Origin: Caldinitratiruptor microaerophilus
GTDB lineage: Bacteria; Bacillota; Sulfobacillia; Symbiobacteriales; ZC4RG38
Direction: 5' to 3'
Length of the DNA: 64,000 nucleotides
Assembly: GCF_025999835.1 (NCBI RefSeq)
Contig: NZ_AP025628.1
Location: 62,001 to 126,000, forward strand
The translations under genes and the position numbers were made by a program. Below are positions 34,676-42,935 of this stretch, piece after piece; position 1 is the stretch's first letter; the number at the start of each line of letters is the position of its first letter. The notes under the pieces are model-generated. The model had not been told where the DNA came from and did not search any database. It worked only from the letters and a program-made list of their open reading frames with translations.

Positions 34676-35908
34676 GTGCCAAGAAGCGATGCGGTCCAGT
34701 CGGCCGCCCGGGGTCCGCTCGCCGGCGTGCGCGTTGTCGAACTGGGAGTGCTACTCGCCGGGCCGTTCGTCGGTCGTCTGCTCGGAGACTTCGGCGCGGA
34801 GATCATCAAGGTAGAACAGCCTGGCAAGGGAGATCCCCTTCGAGAGTGGGGGCACCACCGGTACAAGGGCCGCACCCTATGGTGGCCGGTGCAGTCCCGG
34901 AACAAGAAGTGCATCACGCTGGACCTGCATACCGAGAAAGGCCGAGAACTGCTCAAGCGCTTGGTGGCGGTCTCGGACGTCCTGGTGGAGAATTTTCGCC
35001 CCGGTGTGATGGAGGGGTGGGGGCTCGGTTGGGAAGAGCTCTCCAGGATCAACCCGCGTCTGATCATGGCCCGCGTGTCCGGTTACGGCCAGACGGGACC
35101 CTACGCGTCTCGTGCGGGCTTCGCGAGCGTCGGCGAGGCGATGGGCGGCCTCCGGTACATCAACGGCTATCCTGGGCAGGCGCCCCCCCGGACGGGCATC
35201 TCGCTCGGCGATTCCCTCGCTGCCATGTTTGCCACCCAGGGGATCCTCATGGCTCTGTACTGGCGTGACGCGCTCGGCGGTGGGCGCGGGCAGGTGGTGG
35301 ATGCCTCCATCATGGAGTCCTGCTTTGCCTTGCTGGAGAGCGCCGTGCCCGAGTACGACCGGCTGGGCGTCATCCGGGAGCCGTCAGGGACCGGCTTGCA
35401 GAAGGTGGTCCCGTCGAACCTGTACAGGTCGAGGGACGGCAAGTGGATGGTGATCGCCGCCAACGCCGACAACGTTTTCCGCAGGTTGTGCCAGGCAATC
35501 GGCCGCCCGGAACTGGCGGACGACCCGCGTTTCGCCACCCACGCTGCCCGCGGCGAGCACGCGGAGGAGATCGACAGTATCATCGCCGAGTGGGCGGCCG
35601 AACGGGACGCAGCGGAGATTGACCGAATCCTCAACGACGCAGGGGTCGTCTGCGGGCCGATCTACACCATCGCGGATATCTTCCGAGACCCGCATTATCG
35701 AGCTCGGGAAATGATTATTCAGATGTACGACCCCGACATCGGTCCGTTCGCGGCGCCCGGGATCATCCCGAAGCTCTCCGTGACGCCGGGGGCCGCACTT
35801 TGGGCCGGCCCGTCGCGGCTGGGCACCCACAACGAGGAGATCTACTGCGGGCTTCTCGGCCTCTCGAAGGAGGAACTGGCGGAACTCGAGCGGCAGGGGG
35901 TGGTGTAG
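34676..35908 (+). CDS. Class III (CaiB/BaiF family) acyl-CoA transferase
   Basis: 410 aa. N-terminal GVRVVELGVLLAGPFVGRLLGDFGAEIIKVE (landmarks AGPFVGRLLGDFGA and IIKVE), LVENFRPG, ARVSGYGQTGPY, and TGISLGDSLAAMFA with the Asp at the position of the catalytic aspartate of formyl-CoA transferase. GGGRGQVVDASIMES follows, and VVCGPIYTIADIF near the C-terminus. These enzymes move CoA between carboxylates through an enzyme-acyl anhydride. GTG 34676 behind AGGAAG is chosen among several in-frame GTGs. As first gene of the sigma-54 operon, and next to a lyase, it probably activates the imported acid. Confidence 0.9.
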   Translation: MPRSDAVQSAARGPLAGVRVVELGVLLAGPFVGRLLGDFGAEIIKVEQPGKGDPLREWGHHRYKGRTLWWPVQSRNKKCITLDLHTEKGRELLKRLVAVSDVLVENFRPGVMEGWGLGWEELSRINPRLIMARVSGYGQTGPYASRAGFASVGEAMGGLRYINGYPGQAPPRTGISLGDSLAAMFATQGILMALYWRDALGGGRGQVVDASIMESCFALLESAVPEYDRLGVIREPSGTGLQKVVPSNLYRSRDGKWMVIAANADNVFRRLCQAIGRPELADDPRFATHAARGEHAEEIDSIIAEWAAERDAAEIDRILNDAGVVCGPIYTIADIFRDPHYRAREMIIQMYDPDIGPFAAPGIIPKLSVTPGAALWAGPSRLGTHNEEIYCGLLGLSKEELAELERQGVV

Positions 35909-35911
35909 GCC

Positions 35912-36829
35912 GTGGTGACCGTGTGCGAGGTGGGTCCGCGCGACGGCCTGCAGAACGAGCCGACCTTGCTGCCGCTCGAAGTGAAGGCCGAGCTGGTTCG
36001 ACGTCTGGTGGACGCGGGCCTACGCCGTATCGAGGTGGGCAGCTTTGTGCATCCCAAGGCCGTGCCCCAGATGGCCGATACCGACCGTCTATGCGAACGG
36101 ATCCCCCGCAGTCCGCAGGTGACGTATGCCGGGCTCGTGCTGAACGAGAAGGGTTTCGACCGGGCGGTGTTGGCGGGTGTGCAGCAGGTGAACTTCGCCT
36201 TCGCCGCGACCGAGACGTTCAATCAGCGCAACCAGCGCGCGTCCACGCAAGAAAGCCTGGACGCTTTCCAGCAGATCGCCCGAAGAGCCCGAGAGGCCGG
36301 CATGCGCTGCGCCTTAACCATCGGGGCCGCGTTCGGCTGCCCGTTCGAGGGGGAGGTGCCGGAGGAGCGGATCGTCGGGTTCGCGGTTCGAGCTGCCGAG
36401 GCAGGCGCGGACGAGATCGTGCTTGCCGATACCATCGGCGTGGCCGTTCCCTCACAGGTTTCACGGCTCCTGCGGCATGTCCGGGAAGCTGTGGGAAACT
36501 CCCTCCCCGTCGGCGTGCACCTCCACAACACCCGCAATACGGGGTACGCCAACGCGTACGCGGCGCTGGAGGCCGGCGCCACGATCGTGGACGCCGCTGT
36601 CGGCGGGACGGGGGGCTGTCCGTTCGCCCCTCGGGCCACCGGCAACATCGCCACCGAGGATCTCGTGTACATGCTGCACCGGATGGGCATCCAAACCGGT
36701 ATCGATCTCGACCGCCTCATCGAGACGGCGCAGTGGCTGGAGGCGCAAATCGGCCGTACGCTACCGGGACAGTTGATGAAGGCGGGCGGGTTCCCTCCCC
36801 CGGGCACCGGGTTGAGCAGGGCAGGGTGA
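35912..36829 (+). CDS. HMG-CoA lyase-like acyl-CoA lyase (DRE-TIM metallolyase)
   Basis: 305 aa. EVGPRDGLQNE with catalytic R10/D11, metal ligands H203 and H205 in VHLHNTRNTG, and the catalytic-loop Cys236 in GGCPFAPRATGNIATED. The overall fold and Cys loop match HMG-CoA lyase, but HNTRNTG replaces the usual HDTYGQ, a variant class whose substrates may be HMG-CoA, citramalyl-CoA or related tertiary-hydroxy thioesters. It would split such a CoA ester into an oxo acid and acetyl-CoA. The gene begins 3 bp after the CoA-transferase stop, so product hand-off is likely. Confidence 0.9.
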   Translation: MVTVCEVGPRDGLQNEPTLLPLEVKAELVRRLVDAGLRRIEVGSFVHPKAVPQMADTDRLCERIPRSPQVTYAGLVLNEKGFDRAVLAGVQQVNFAFAATETFNQRNQRASTQESLDAFQQIARRAREAGMRCALTIGAAFGCPFEGEVPEERIVGFAVRAAEAGADEIVLADTIGVAVPSQVSRLLRHVREAVGNSLPVGVHLHNTRNTGYANAYAALEAGATIVDAAVGGTGGCPFAPRATGNIATEDLVYMLHRMGIQTGIDLDRLIETAQWLEAQIGRTLPGQLMKAGGFPPPGTGLSRAG

Positions 36830-36915
36830 GGACGGTGTTGGGGCAGGCCAGCCAGCCAGGACGGTGTTATGAGTATACGTTTTTCACTACTCACAAAGCA
36901 GGGAGGCGAGTGTTC

Positions 36916-37995
36916 ATGCGGCGGCGTGAGTTCCTGAGGCTCATCGGACAGGCTGGGGTATTGGCGGCGGGCGGTTACCTGTTCGGCTGCGCCGCGCCGC
37001 GCCAGCAGGCCCAGCAGGGCGGGGCGCCACAGGGCGGTCAGGGGGCCGGAGCGGCGGCAGGAGGGTCGGGTCCCCTCCTTTCGGCCGAGATCACGGTCAC
37101 GCACTGGCCGTCCCTTCTCTACGGCGTTCCCTGGATGGTGGCGCTGGACAAGGGCTACTTCAAGGAAGAGCGGATTGAACTGAAGGGCATCGTGGGGTCG
37201 GACGGCGGCGGCACCACGGTGCGGAACGTGGTGACGGGGGGCCTTCCCATCGGTGAGGTGGCCACCGCCGCGGCTTACCGCGCCTGGGCCGCGGGAGCCC
37301 CGCTGATCGTGGTCGGCGGCGGCGTGCGTAGCGTCTCCGAGATCAACTGGGTCACGCGGGAGGACCGCTCGGACATCCAGACGATCCAGGACCTGCGGGG
37401 AAAGAAGATCGCTTTCACGAGCCCCGGCTCCGTAACAGAGGCCGTGCTCACGTTGAGCCTGAAGAAGGCAGGGCTCGACCCACTCAAGGACGTCCAGATG
37501 ATCGCCGCCGGTGGCGTGTCCAAGGGGCTCACGGCGCTGAAGGAGGGCGCTGTCGATGCGGCCGCGGACATGGAGCCGGTTTACTCGGCCAAGCCGGAAG
37601 GGCTGCGGGTAGTCTTTTGGGCGCGCGACTTCGTGCCGGCATTCCAGCAGACCGTGCTCATCGTGGGCCCCGATCTGGTCAAGCAGGGCGGCGAGGCGAT
37701 CCGGGCGCTCTTGCGGGCGCGGCGCAAGGGCATCGAGTACGTGGTGGCCCATCGGGACGAGGCGGCCGAGATCTTCGCGCGGGAGTCCAAGCTGCCGGTC
37801 GAAGCGTGCCGCAAGGCCCTCGAGACGGTGAAGCCGGACGTCTACTACACGGCGGGGCTCGACCCGGCCGGCCTGCAGGCGGTCGAGGAGCAGCTCCGGA
37901 TCATGGGGCTGGCCCCCGCGGACGGCAAGGTGCCGTGGAAAGACTTCGTCAACCAGGACTTCCTGCCGGACGGCGTCGGCAAGATCACCCTCTGA
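36916..37995 (+). CDS. ABC substrate-binding protein, SsuA/TauA/NMT1 type, Tat lipoprotein
   Basis: 359 aa. Export signal MRRREFLRLIGQAGVLAAGG has a twin-arginine SRRxFL-like motif and ends in lipobox FGC (Cys25). After a Gln/Gly-rich tether the NMT1-like fold follows: HWPSLLYGVPWMVALDKGYFKEE, IGEVATAAAYRAWAAGAP, LRGKKIAFTSPGSVTEAVL. It would bind an organic anion outside the cell. An 86-bp gap precedes it with a GGGAGG ribosome binding site. Tat export of a lipoprotein is unusual for this family and suggests folding before export. Confidence 0.9.
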   Translation: MRRREFLRLIGQAGVLAAGGYLFGCAAPRQQAQQGGAPQGGQGAGAAAGGSGPLLSAEITVTHWPSLLYGVPWMVALDKGYFKEERIELKGIVGSDGGGTTVRNVVTGGLPIGEVATAAAYRAWAAGAPLIVVGGGVRSVSEINWVTREDRSDIQTIQDLRGKKIAFTSPGSVTEAVLTLSLKKAGLDPLKDVQMIAAGGVSKGLTALKEGAVDAAADMEPVYSAKPEGLRVVFWARDFVPAFQQTVLIVGPDLVKQGGEAIRALLRARRKGIEYVVAHRDEAAEIFARESKLPVEACRKALETVKPDVYYTAGLDPAGLQAVEEQLRIMGLAPADGKVPWKDFVNQDFLPDGVGKITL

Positions 37996-38007
37996 GCGGG
38001 TGGGCCC

Positions 38008-38787
38008 ATGCTCGAGCTCATCGACGTGCGCAAGGTGTTCCGGCCGGAAAACGGTGAACCCGTCGAGGCCGTGGCCGGTGTCAGCCTGACGGTGGAGCGG
38101 GGCGAATTCGTGTCCATCGTGGGGCCGAGCGGCTGCGGGAAGTCGACCCTCCTGGAGATCATCGCCGGGCTCACGGAGCCGACCTCAGGCGAGGTGCGCC
38201 TGGACGGCGTTCCGCTCGCCAGCCCGCACCCGTCGGTCGGGGTCGTGTTCCAGGAGGACTCGACGTTCCCATGGCGGACGGTGCTCGAGAACGTGGAATT
38301 CGGCCTCGCGATGCGCGGGGTTCCACCGGCGGAGCGGCGGGAGAAGGCGCGGCGGATGATCCGGGCGGTGGGGCTCGCGGGCTTCGAGAAGGCCTACCCC
38401 CCGGAACTGTCCGGGGGGATGCGGCAACGGGTCGCCATCGCGCGTACTCTTGTGCTCGAGCCCGCCCTGCTGCTGATGGACGAGCCGTTCGGCGCCCTCG
38501 ATGAGCAGACACGGCTTGTCCTCGGTGAGGAACTGCTGCGTTTGTGGGCGCAGACAGGGTCCACGGTGGTCTTCGTGACTCACTCGCTGGACGAGGCGGT
38601 GCTCCTGTCCGACCGCGTGTGCGTGATGAGTGCCCGTCCAGGGCGGGTGAAGGACGTGGTGCGAGTCGGCCTGCCTCGCCCCCGGGACTCCAGCGTCATC
38701 GGTACGCCGGCATTTGGCGCCCTGACCGGCCGGATCTGGGAGAACCTGCGGGAAGAGGCCCTGCGCGCCATGGGTCGCGACGCGTGA
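38008..38787 (+). CDS. ABC transporter ATPase, SsuB/TauB type
   Basis: 259 aa with Walker A GPSGCGKSTLLEIIAG, Q-loop VFQEDSTFPWRTVLENV, signature ELSGGMRQRVAIA, Walker B LLLMDEPFGALDEQT and H-loop VFVTHSLDEAVLLSDRV. The wording of the Q-loop and DEPFGALD is diagnostic of the nitrate/sulfonate/taurine importer family. It starts 12 bp after the binding-protein gene and energises the two permeases that follow. Confidence 0.94.
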   Translation: MLELIDVRKVFRPENGEPVEAVAGVSLTVERGEFVSIVGPSGCGKSTLLEIIAGLTEPTSGEVRLDGVPLASPHPSVGVVFQEDSTFPWRTVLENVEFGLAMRGVPPAERREKARRMIRAVGLAGFEKAYPPELSGGMRQRVAIARTLVLEPALLLMDEPFGALDEQTRLVLGEELLRLWAQTGSTVVFVTHSLDEAVLLSDRVCVMSARPGRVKDVVRVGLPRPRDSSVIGTPAFGALTGRIWENLREEALRAMGRDA

Positions 38788-38800
38788 GAGGGCGGTGACC

Positions 38801-39556
38801 ATGAGCCACCGGCGCAAGGTTCAAGCGGCTCGGGCGATCGCGCTGGTCGTCGGGCTCGCCTTCCTGGAACTGGGCCCGCGCCTGGGGTGGGTTGACCGCC
38901 TCACCCTGGTGCCGCTGTCCGAAGTCTTACGTTCTCTCCACGCTCAGCTTGTTCAGGGAAAACTGACGGAACACCTCGGGGCATCCGCCGTCACTGTCGT
39001 TACGGCCTTCGGCCTAGCGGTCCTGACGGGTGTCCCGGCGGGGTTGCTGCTATGGCGACTTCCCAAGGTCCGGGCCTTACTAGAACCGTACCTGGCCTCG
39101 TACTACGCGGTGCCGGTGTTTGCCCTGTACCCGCTTCTCATCTCGCTCCTGGGCATGGGCTACCTGCCGATCGTGGCGATTGCCTGGGGCTGGTCGGTGG
39201 TCGCCGTGGTGGTGAACACGGCGGTGGGATTCACGCAGGTCCGGCCGGTGTACCGGAAGCTTGCGGTCACCCTGCGTCTCACCCCATGGCAGACCTTCCG
39301 CCACATCCTCTTCCCGGCCGCCGCTCCGTACGTCTTCAACGGGATCAAACTGGCCGTGACGTATTCCGTGATCGGGGTCATCGCGTCGGAGTTCATCCTG
39401 GCCCCGAGGGGGCTGGGGTGGCTGATCTCTTACCACTACAACAATTTCAGCCTGCGGGAGATGTACGCGGCGCTCGCGCTGGTCCTCGTTCTGGCCACCG
39501 GGATCTACACGGCTGTGGGGCGCGCCGAGCGCGCGGTCAGGAGGCGGGCCGGATGA
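38801..39556 (+). CDS. ABC transporter permease, SsuC/TauC type (first of two)
   Basis: 251 aa, about six membrane segments, coupling EAA-type loop in KLAVTLRLTPWQTFRHILFPAAAPYVFNGI (landmarks TLRLTPWQTF and HILFPAA) and a C-terminal FSLREMYAALALV. ATG 38801 lies behind GAGGGCGG; an in-frame GTG at 38795 is possible. Its stop overlaps the start of the second permease by 4 bp (ATGA), so the two are made in equal amounts and probably form a heterodimer. Confidence 0.91.
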   Translation: MSHRRKVQAARAIALVVGLAFLELGPRLGWVDRLTLVPLSEVLRSLHAQLVQGKLTEHLGASAVTVVTAFGLAVLTGVPAGLLLWRLPKVRALLEPYLASYYAVPVFALYPLLISLLGMGYLPIVAIAWGWSVVAVVVNTAVGFTQVRPVYRKLAVTLRLTPWQTFRHILFPAAAPYVFNGIKLAVTYSVIGVIASEFILAPRGLGWLISYHYNNFSLREMYAALALVLVLATGIYTAVGRAERAVRRRAG

Positions 39557-40374
39557 TGCCAGCCGCCGCGCGTCTGGAGCGTTGGCGACACGTGCTCGTG
39601 CTGGGCGTGCTGGTGGGCGTGTGGCAGGTTGCGGCGATGGAACTGGGCGGGTTCGTCGTCGCCTCGCCCGCCGAAACCCTCCGCTCCCTGGGCGAAGGCC
39701 TGCGGGACGGGTGGCTTCCCACTGCCACCTGGGTGACGCTGAAGGAGACGGTGCTGGGTTACGCACTCGCCGTGGCCACCGGCGTCTCTGCCGGCATCCT
39801 GCTGGGGCGCCACCGCTTCTGGGGAGAGGTCTTCGACCCCTTGATCGCCCTGGTGTACTCCATTCCGAAGGTCACCCTGTACCCGGTGTTCCTGCTGCTC
39901 TTCGGACTCGGCTACGCCTCCAAGGTCGCCTTCGGTTGGTTCCACGGCGTCTTTCCGATCCTGATCTTCACAGCCGCAGGCATCCGGACGGTGCGGCCGG
40001 TCTACCACAAGCTGGCGCGCACGCTCGGCCTGAGCCCGTGGCAGCGGTTCTACCACGTCGAGTTCCCCGCGGCGCTGCCGGCCGTACTCACCGGCCTGCG
40101 CTTCGGCTTCAGCCTCACCTTCCTCGGGACGATCCTGGGCGAGATGTTCGCCTCCAAGCACGGCCTCGGCTTCGAGCTGATGCAGGCCACCACGGTGCAC
40201 GTGGTCCCACGGATCTTCGCCCTCATCCTCGTCATGGTCGTGCTTGCGGTTCTCGCCAACGGCCTTCTGGTGCGGTTCGAGGGGACGGTGACGCGGCAGG
40301 GTGGCCCCAGCTCGGCGGCGCGCCGGGCGAGCCCGGGTGCTCCCGGGGAGGTGGGATTCCGTTCGGCTTCTTGA
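39553..40374 (+). CDS. ABC transporter permease, SsuC/TauC type (second of two)
   Basis: 273 aa. Six membrane segments, FDPLIALVYSIPKVTLYPVFLLLFG in the middle, EAA loop LARTLGLSPWQRFYHVEFPAALPAVLTGL (landmarks TLGLSPWQRF and VEFPAALP), and a hydrophilic C-terminal tail. Last gene of the operon. The long open frame upstream to 39052 overlaps the first permease and is not used. Most SsuC/TauC importers have a single permease gene; a two-gene pair suggests an asymmetric channel. Confidence 0.9.
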   Translation: MMPAAARLERWRHVLVLGVLVGVWQVAAMELGGFVVASPAETLRSLGEGLRDGWLPTATWVTLKETVLGYALAVATGVSAGILLGRHRFWGEVFDPLIALVYSIPKVTLYPVFLLLFGLGYASKVAFGWFHGVFPILIFTAAGIRTVRPVYHKLARTLGLSPWQRFYHVEFPAALPAVLTGLRFGFSLTFLGTILGEMFASKHGLGFELMQATTVHVVPRIFALILVMVVLAVLANGLLVRFEGTVTRQGGPSSAARRASPGAPGEVGFRSAS

Positions 40375-40481
40375 TCCTTCCACCCACCCAGGATCTCGCC
40401 CCCTGGCTCCGGTCGTGGGGTACCCGTGGGTCAGAAGGAGCCCCGGCGAACCCGTGATCCCGCACTAACCCCTGGTCTCTA

Positions 40482-40511
40482 TGGACAGCCCCGCCGGACG
40501 CACGGTAAACT
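40482..40511 (+). promoter_or_regulatory. Sigma-A promoter of the cobalamin riboswitch transcript
   Basis: TGGACA (-35), 18-bp spacer, TAAACT (-10). Predicted start about 25 nt before the aptamer. Confidence 0.6.
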
Positions 40512-40542
40512 GCCGGTAATTGCACAACTACATATGCAAATC

Positions 40543-40709
40543 GACCGGGTGGCCTGCGCCGCCGGCACAGGCTGAAAAAGGGAAGTGCGGTGAGAATCCG
40601 CCGCGGTCGCGCCACTGTGAGCGGGGAGTTCCCGGCACGAGGCCACTGTCCGAACGGACGGGAAGGCGCCGGAGGGCGACGATCCGCAAGCCAGGAGACC
40701 GGCCCGGTC
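40543..40709 (+). promoter_or_regulatory. Cobalamin (B12) riboswitch
   Basis: Aptamer elements in order: P1 arm GACCGGG, GAAAAAGGGAAG, GGTGAGAATCCGC, GCGGTCGCGCCACTGTGAGC, CCACTGT, GGGAAGGCGCCGGAGG, GCGACGATCCGCAAGCC, the B12-box AGGAGACC, and the closing P1 arm CCCGGTC. A complete consensus core is kept. It would repress downstream genes when adenosylcobalamin is bound. The downstream cobB/cbiA gene is broken, so this switch now appears to control remnants. Confidence 0.93.
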
Positions 40710-40803
40710 GGTTCTGGCTCGGGTCCCCTCGCGGGATGGGGGATAGGGCTGAACCGGTGTCTTCTTGGCCGGACGAGTCCCGGGCACCGGAAGAAACGCG
40801 CTG

Positions 40804-40829
40804 AGGCGCCGCATCCCGCGGCGCCTTTT
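40804..40829 (+). terminator. Intrinsic terminator of the B12 riboswitch
   Basis: AGGCGCCGC, loop ATCCC, GCGGCGCCT, then TTT: 9-bp stem with T-run, 94 nt after the aptamer, as expected for the expression platform. Confidence 0.85.
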
Positions 40830-40851
40830 CGGTTCCCCGGGTCCGTGGCCG

Positions 40852-40992
40852 ACCGGGTTGCCGTGTTGCGGCTTGGACCCCGGATTCCTGCATCTACTGG
40901 AAGAGCGGGCCTGGTGGGCGGCGGAGGCCTGCCCGACAGGGGCCATTCACCTGAGCCAGGTCCCGGCCGGCGGGTCGGAAGGGGAATGCTGA
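40852..40992 (+). pseudogene. Possible remnant of a ferredoxin-like gene
   Basis: The frame reads LLEERAWWAAEACPTGAIHLS before a TGA at 40990-40992. CPTGAI is the typical second half of a 4Fe-4S ferredoxin motif, but the other three cysteines of the cluster are absent. The position between B12 riboswitch and cobB would suit a cobalamin-operon ferredoxin. The evidence is one short motif, so this stays tentative. Confidence 0.3.
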
Positions 40993-41002
40993 GGTGGCGG
41001 TC

Positions 41003-42173
41003 ATGCGGGTGCCACGCCTTGTCGTGGCCGGTACGGAGAGCGGAGCCGGCAAGACCACCGTGGCGCTGGGGCTCATGCGGGCCCTCCGGCGGCGCGGGCT
41101 CCGGGTGCAGTCGTTCAAGGTCGGACCGGACTACATCGACCCCGCCTACCACACCACCGCTGCCGGCCGCCCCAGCCGGAACCTGGACGGGTGGATGTGC
41201 GGCGAGGACCTGGTGCGCGCCCTCTTCGCCCGGGCGGCCGGCGCGGCCGACGTGGCGGTCATCGGGTGGGTCATGGGCCTCTTCGACAGCGCGGGCCCGG
41301 CCACCGACAGCGGCAGCACGGCCGAGGTCGCCCGCTGGCTGGACGCGCCCGTGATCCTGGTGGTCGACGCCTCCGGCATGGCCCGCATCGCTGCCGCGAT
41401 GGTCCGGGGATACGCGACCTTCGACCCCAGGGTGCGGATCGCCGGGGTGGTCTTCAACCGCGTCGGCAGGTGGCCGACGCGGTGGCGGCGACGGTCGACC
41501 TCGGCCGGGTGTTGGCCATCGCCCGGGACGCGGCCTTCCACTTCTACTACGAAGACGGGCCTGGCGGCGCTCGGTGTGGAATGGGCTCCTTTCAGCCTCC
41601 TCGCCGGAGAGTCCATCCCTGCCGGCAGCGACGCCCTGTACCTGGGCGGCGGCTTTCCGGAGGTGTACCGGGCCGAACACGCAGCCCACGACCGGCTCCG
41701 TGCCGACGTAGAGGCCGCGCATCGAAGCGGCATGCCGATCTACGCCGAGTGCGGCGGGCTCATGTAGCTCGCCCGGGCCATCGTGGACCTGGACGGCCGG
41801 GCCTGGCCCATGGCCGGCCTCCTGCCGGTCTCGGCCCGCATGCAGCCCCGCCTCGCCGCGCTCGGCTACGCCCGGGCCACCTTCCTCCGGGAGACGTTCC
41901 TCGGCGGCCCCGGTGAAGGAGGTGGTGGGGCACGAGTTCCACTGGTCCGTCTCCGATCCCCACCCGCCCGACTGGCCCCCCATGTACCGTTTCTTGGGGC
42001 GCCGGGTCAACGGTCAGGAAGAAGGTTTCGCCCGGCCCGGTCTCCTCGCCAGCTACCTGCACCTGCACTTCGCCGCCAACCTGGCCGCGGCCCGGCGGTT
42101 CGTCGAGGCCGCGGCGGGCTACCGCTGCCGCCGGCTTGGCCCGCAGGGCGGTGGGACAGGGCCAGTTACGTGA
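41003..42173 (+). pseudogene. cobB: Broken cobyrinate a,c-diamide synthase gene (cobB/cbiA)
   Basis: Strong CobB/CbiA similarity is spread over three frames. 41003-41467: VAGTESGAGKTTVALGLMRAL (landmark ESGAGKTT), FKVGPDYIDPAYH, and VVFNRVG. Then a deletion of roughly 60-70 codons with a frame change to 41467-41555 (VDLGRVLAIARDAAFHFYYED). Back in the first frame come YLGGGFPEVYRAE and YAECGGLM with the glutaminase Cys, then TAG at 41765 where the family has Tyr. It reads on to [11 protein letters not shown], and a third shift near 41915 continues GHEFHWSV and [13 protein letters not shown]. The enzyme amidates cobyrinate with glutamine in B12 synthesis. With one stop, three shifts and a deletion it cannot make the full enzyme. 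Confidence 0.85.
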
Positions 42174-42230
42174 TAGGCAGGGGATTTCCCGGACGCGTGC
42201 CGGCGCGCGCCGCAGGGAGACGCCACACGG

Positions 42231-42875
42231 ATGTCGAACTCCGGCGGCCAACACCTGTCTCGTCTACGAGGGGGTTCAGCCCTTGACCGCGACCTCCTGC
42301 CCGAGTCTGAGATCCCGCAGGCCTGGTACAACATCCAGGCCGACATGCCGCGCCGCCCGGCGCCGCCCCTCCATCCGGCCACGAAGAAGCCCGTGGGGCC
42401 GGACGACCTGGTCCCGATCTTCCCGATGGCGCTCGCCGAGCAGGAGGTGTCCACCGAGCGGTGGATCCCCATCCCGGAGGCGGTGCGGGAGGACTTCGCG
42501 CCGCCCGGGATCCACGCCGGCGGCCTTCGCTTCCACGGGGCGGCGCCGCTCGTGAGCCAGCTCGTCGAGGACGGCATCGTCGAGGCCCGGGCCTACGGGC
42601 AGCTCTCGGTCTTCGAGGCGGCCGTCCTCTTCGCCCGCAGCGAGGGCATCCTGCCGGCGCCCGAGTCGGCGCACGCCGTGAAGGCAGCGGTCGACGAGGC
42701 CCTGCAGGCCAAGGAGGCGGGCGAGCCCCGGGTCATCCTCTTCGGCCTCAGCGGCCACGGCCACTTCGACATGGTGGCGTACGACGCTTACCTCCACGGC
42801 CGGCTGGAGGACTTCGACTATCCCGGGGAGGCCATCGAGGAATCGCTCCGGGCCATCGCGCCGCTGCAACCGTGA
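42231..42875 (+). pseudogene. trpB: Internally deleted tryptophan synthase beta subunit, TrpB2 type
   Basis: 214 aa in frame against about 450 for the family. Residues 25-75 ([51 protein letters not shown]) are the TrpB2 N-terminus. Directly after EDFAP the C-terminal part begins: [50 protein letters not shown]. Some 230-240 residues, including the PLP lysine and COMM domain, are missing. A GGGAG ribosome binding site and open frame remain. Catalysis is not possible; a residual structural role is conceivable but unlikely. Confidence 0.85.
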
Positions 42876-42897
42876 TCCGCAGCCGGCAAACCCGGGA

Positions 42898-42934
42898 GGC
42901 GGCCGGGCGGAGGTCCTCCCTCCGCCCGGCCGCC
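42898..42934. terminator. Bidirectional terminator between trpB2 remnant and CoA ligase
   Basis: GGCGGCCGGGCGGAG and its exact reverse complement around a 7-nt loop form a 15-bp stem lying exactly between convergent genes. T-runs are weak on both sides. Confidence 0.65.
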
Positions 42935-42935
42935 G

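Noticed and set aside
41762-41767. Pyrrolysine or other readthrough at the TAG in cobB
   Set aside because: Frameshifts and a deletion on both sides show general decay, and the family residue at this point is an ordinary Tyr.
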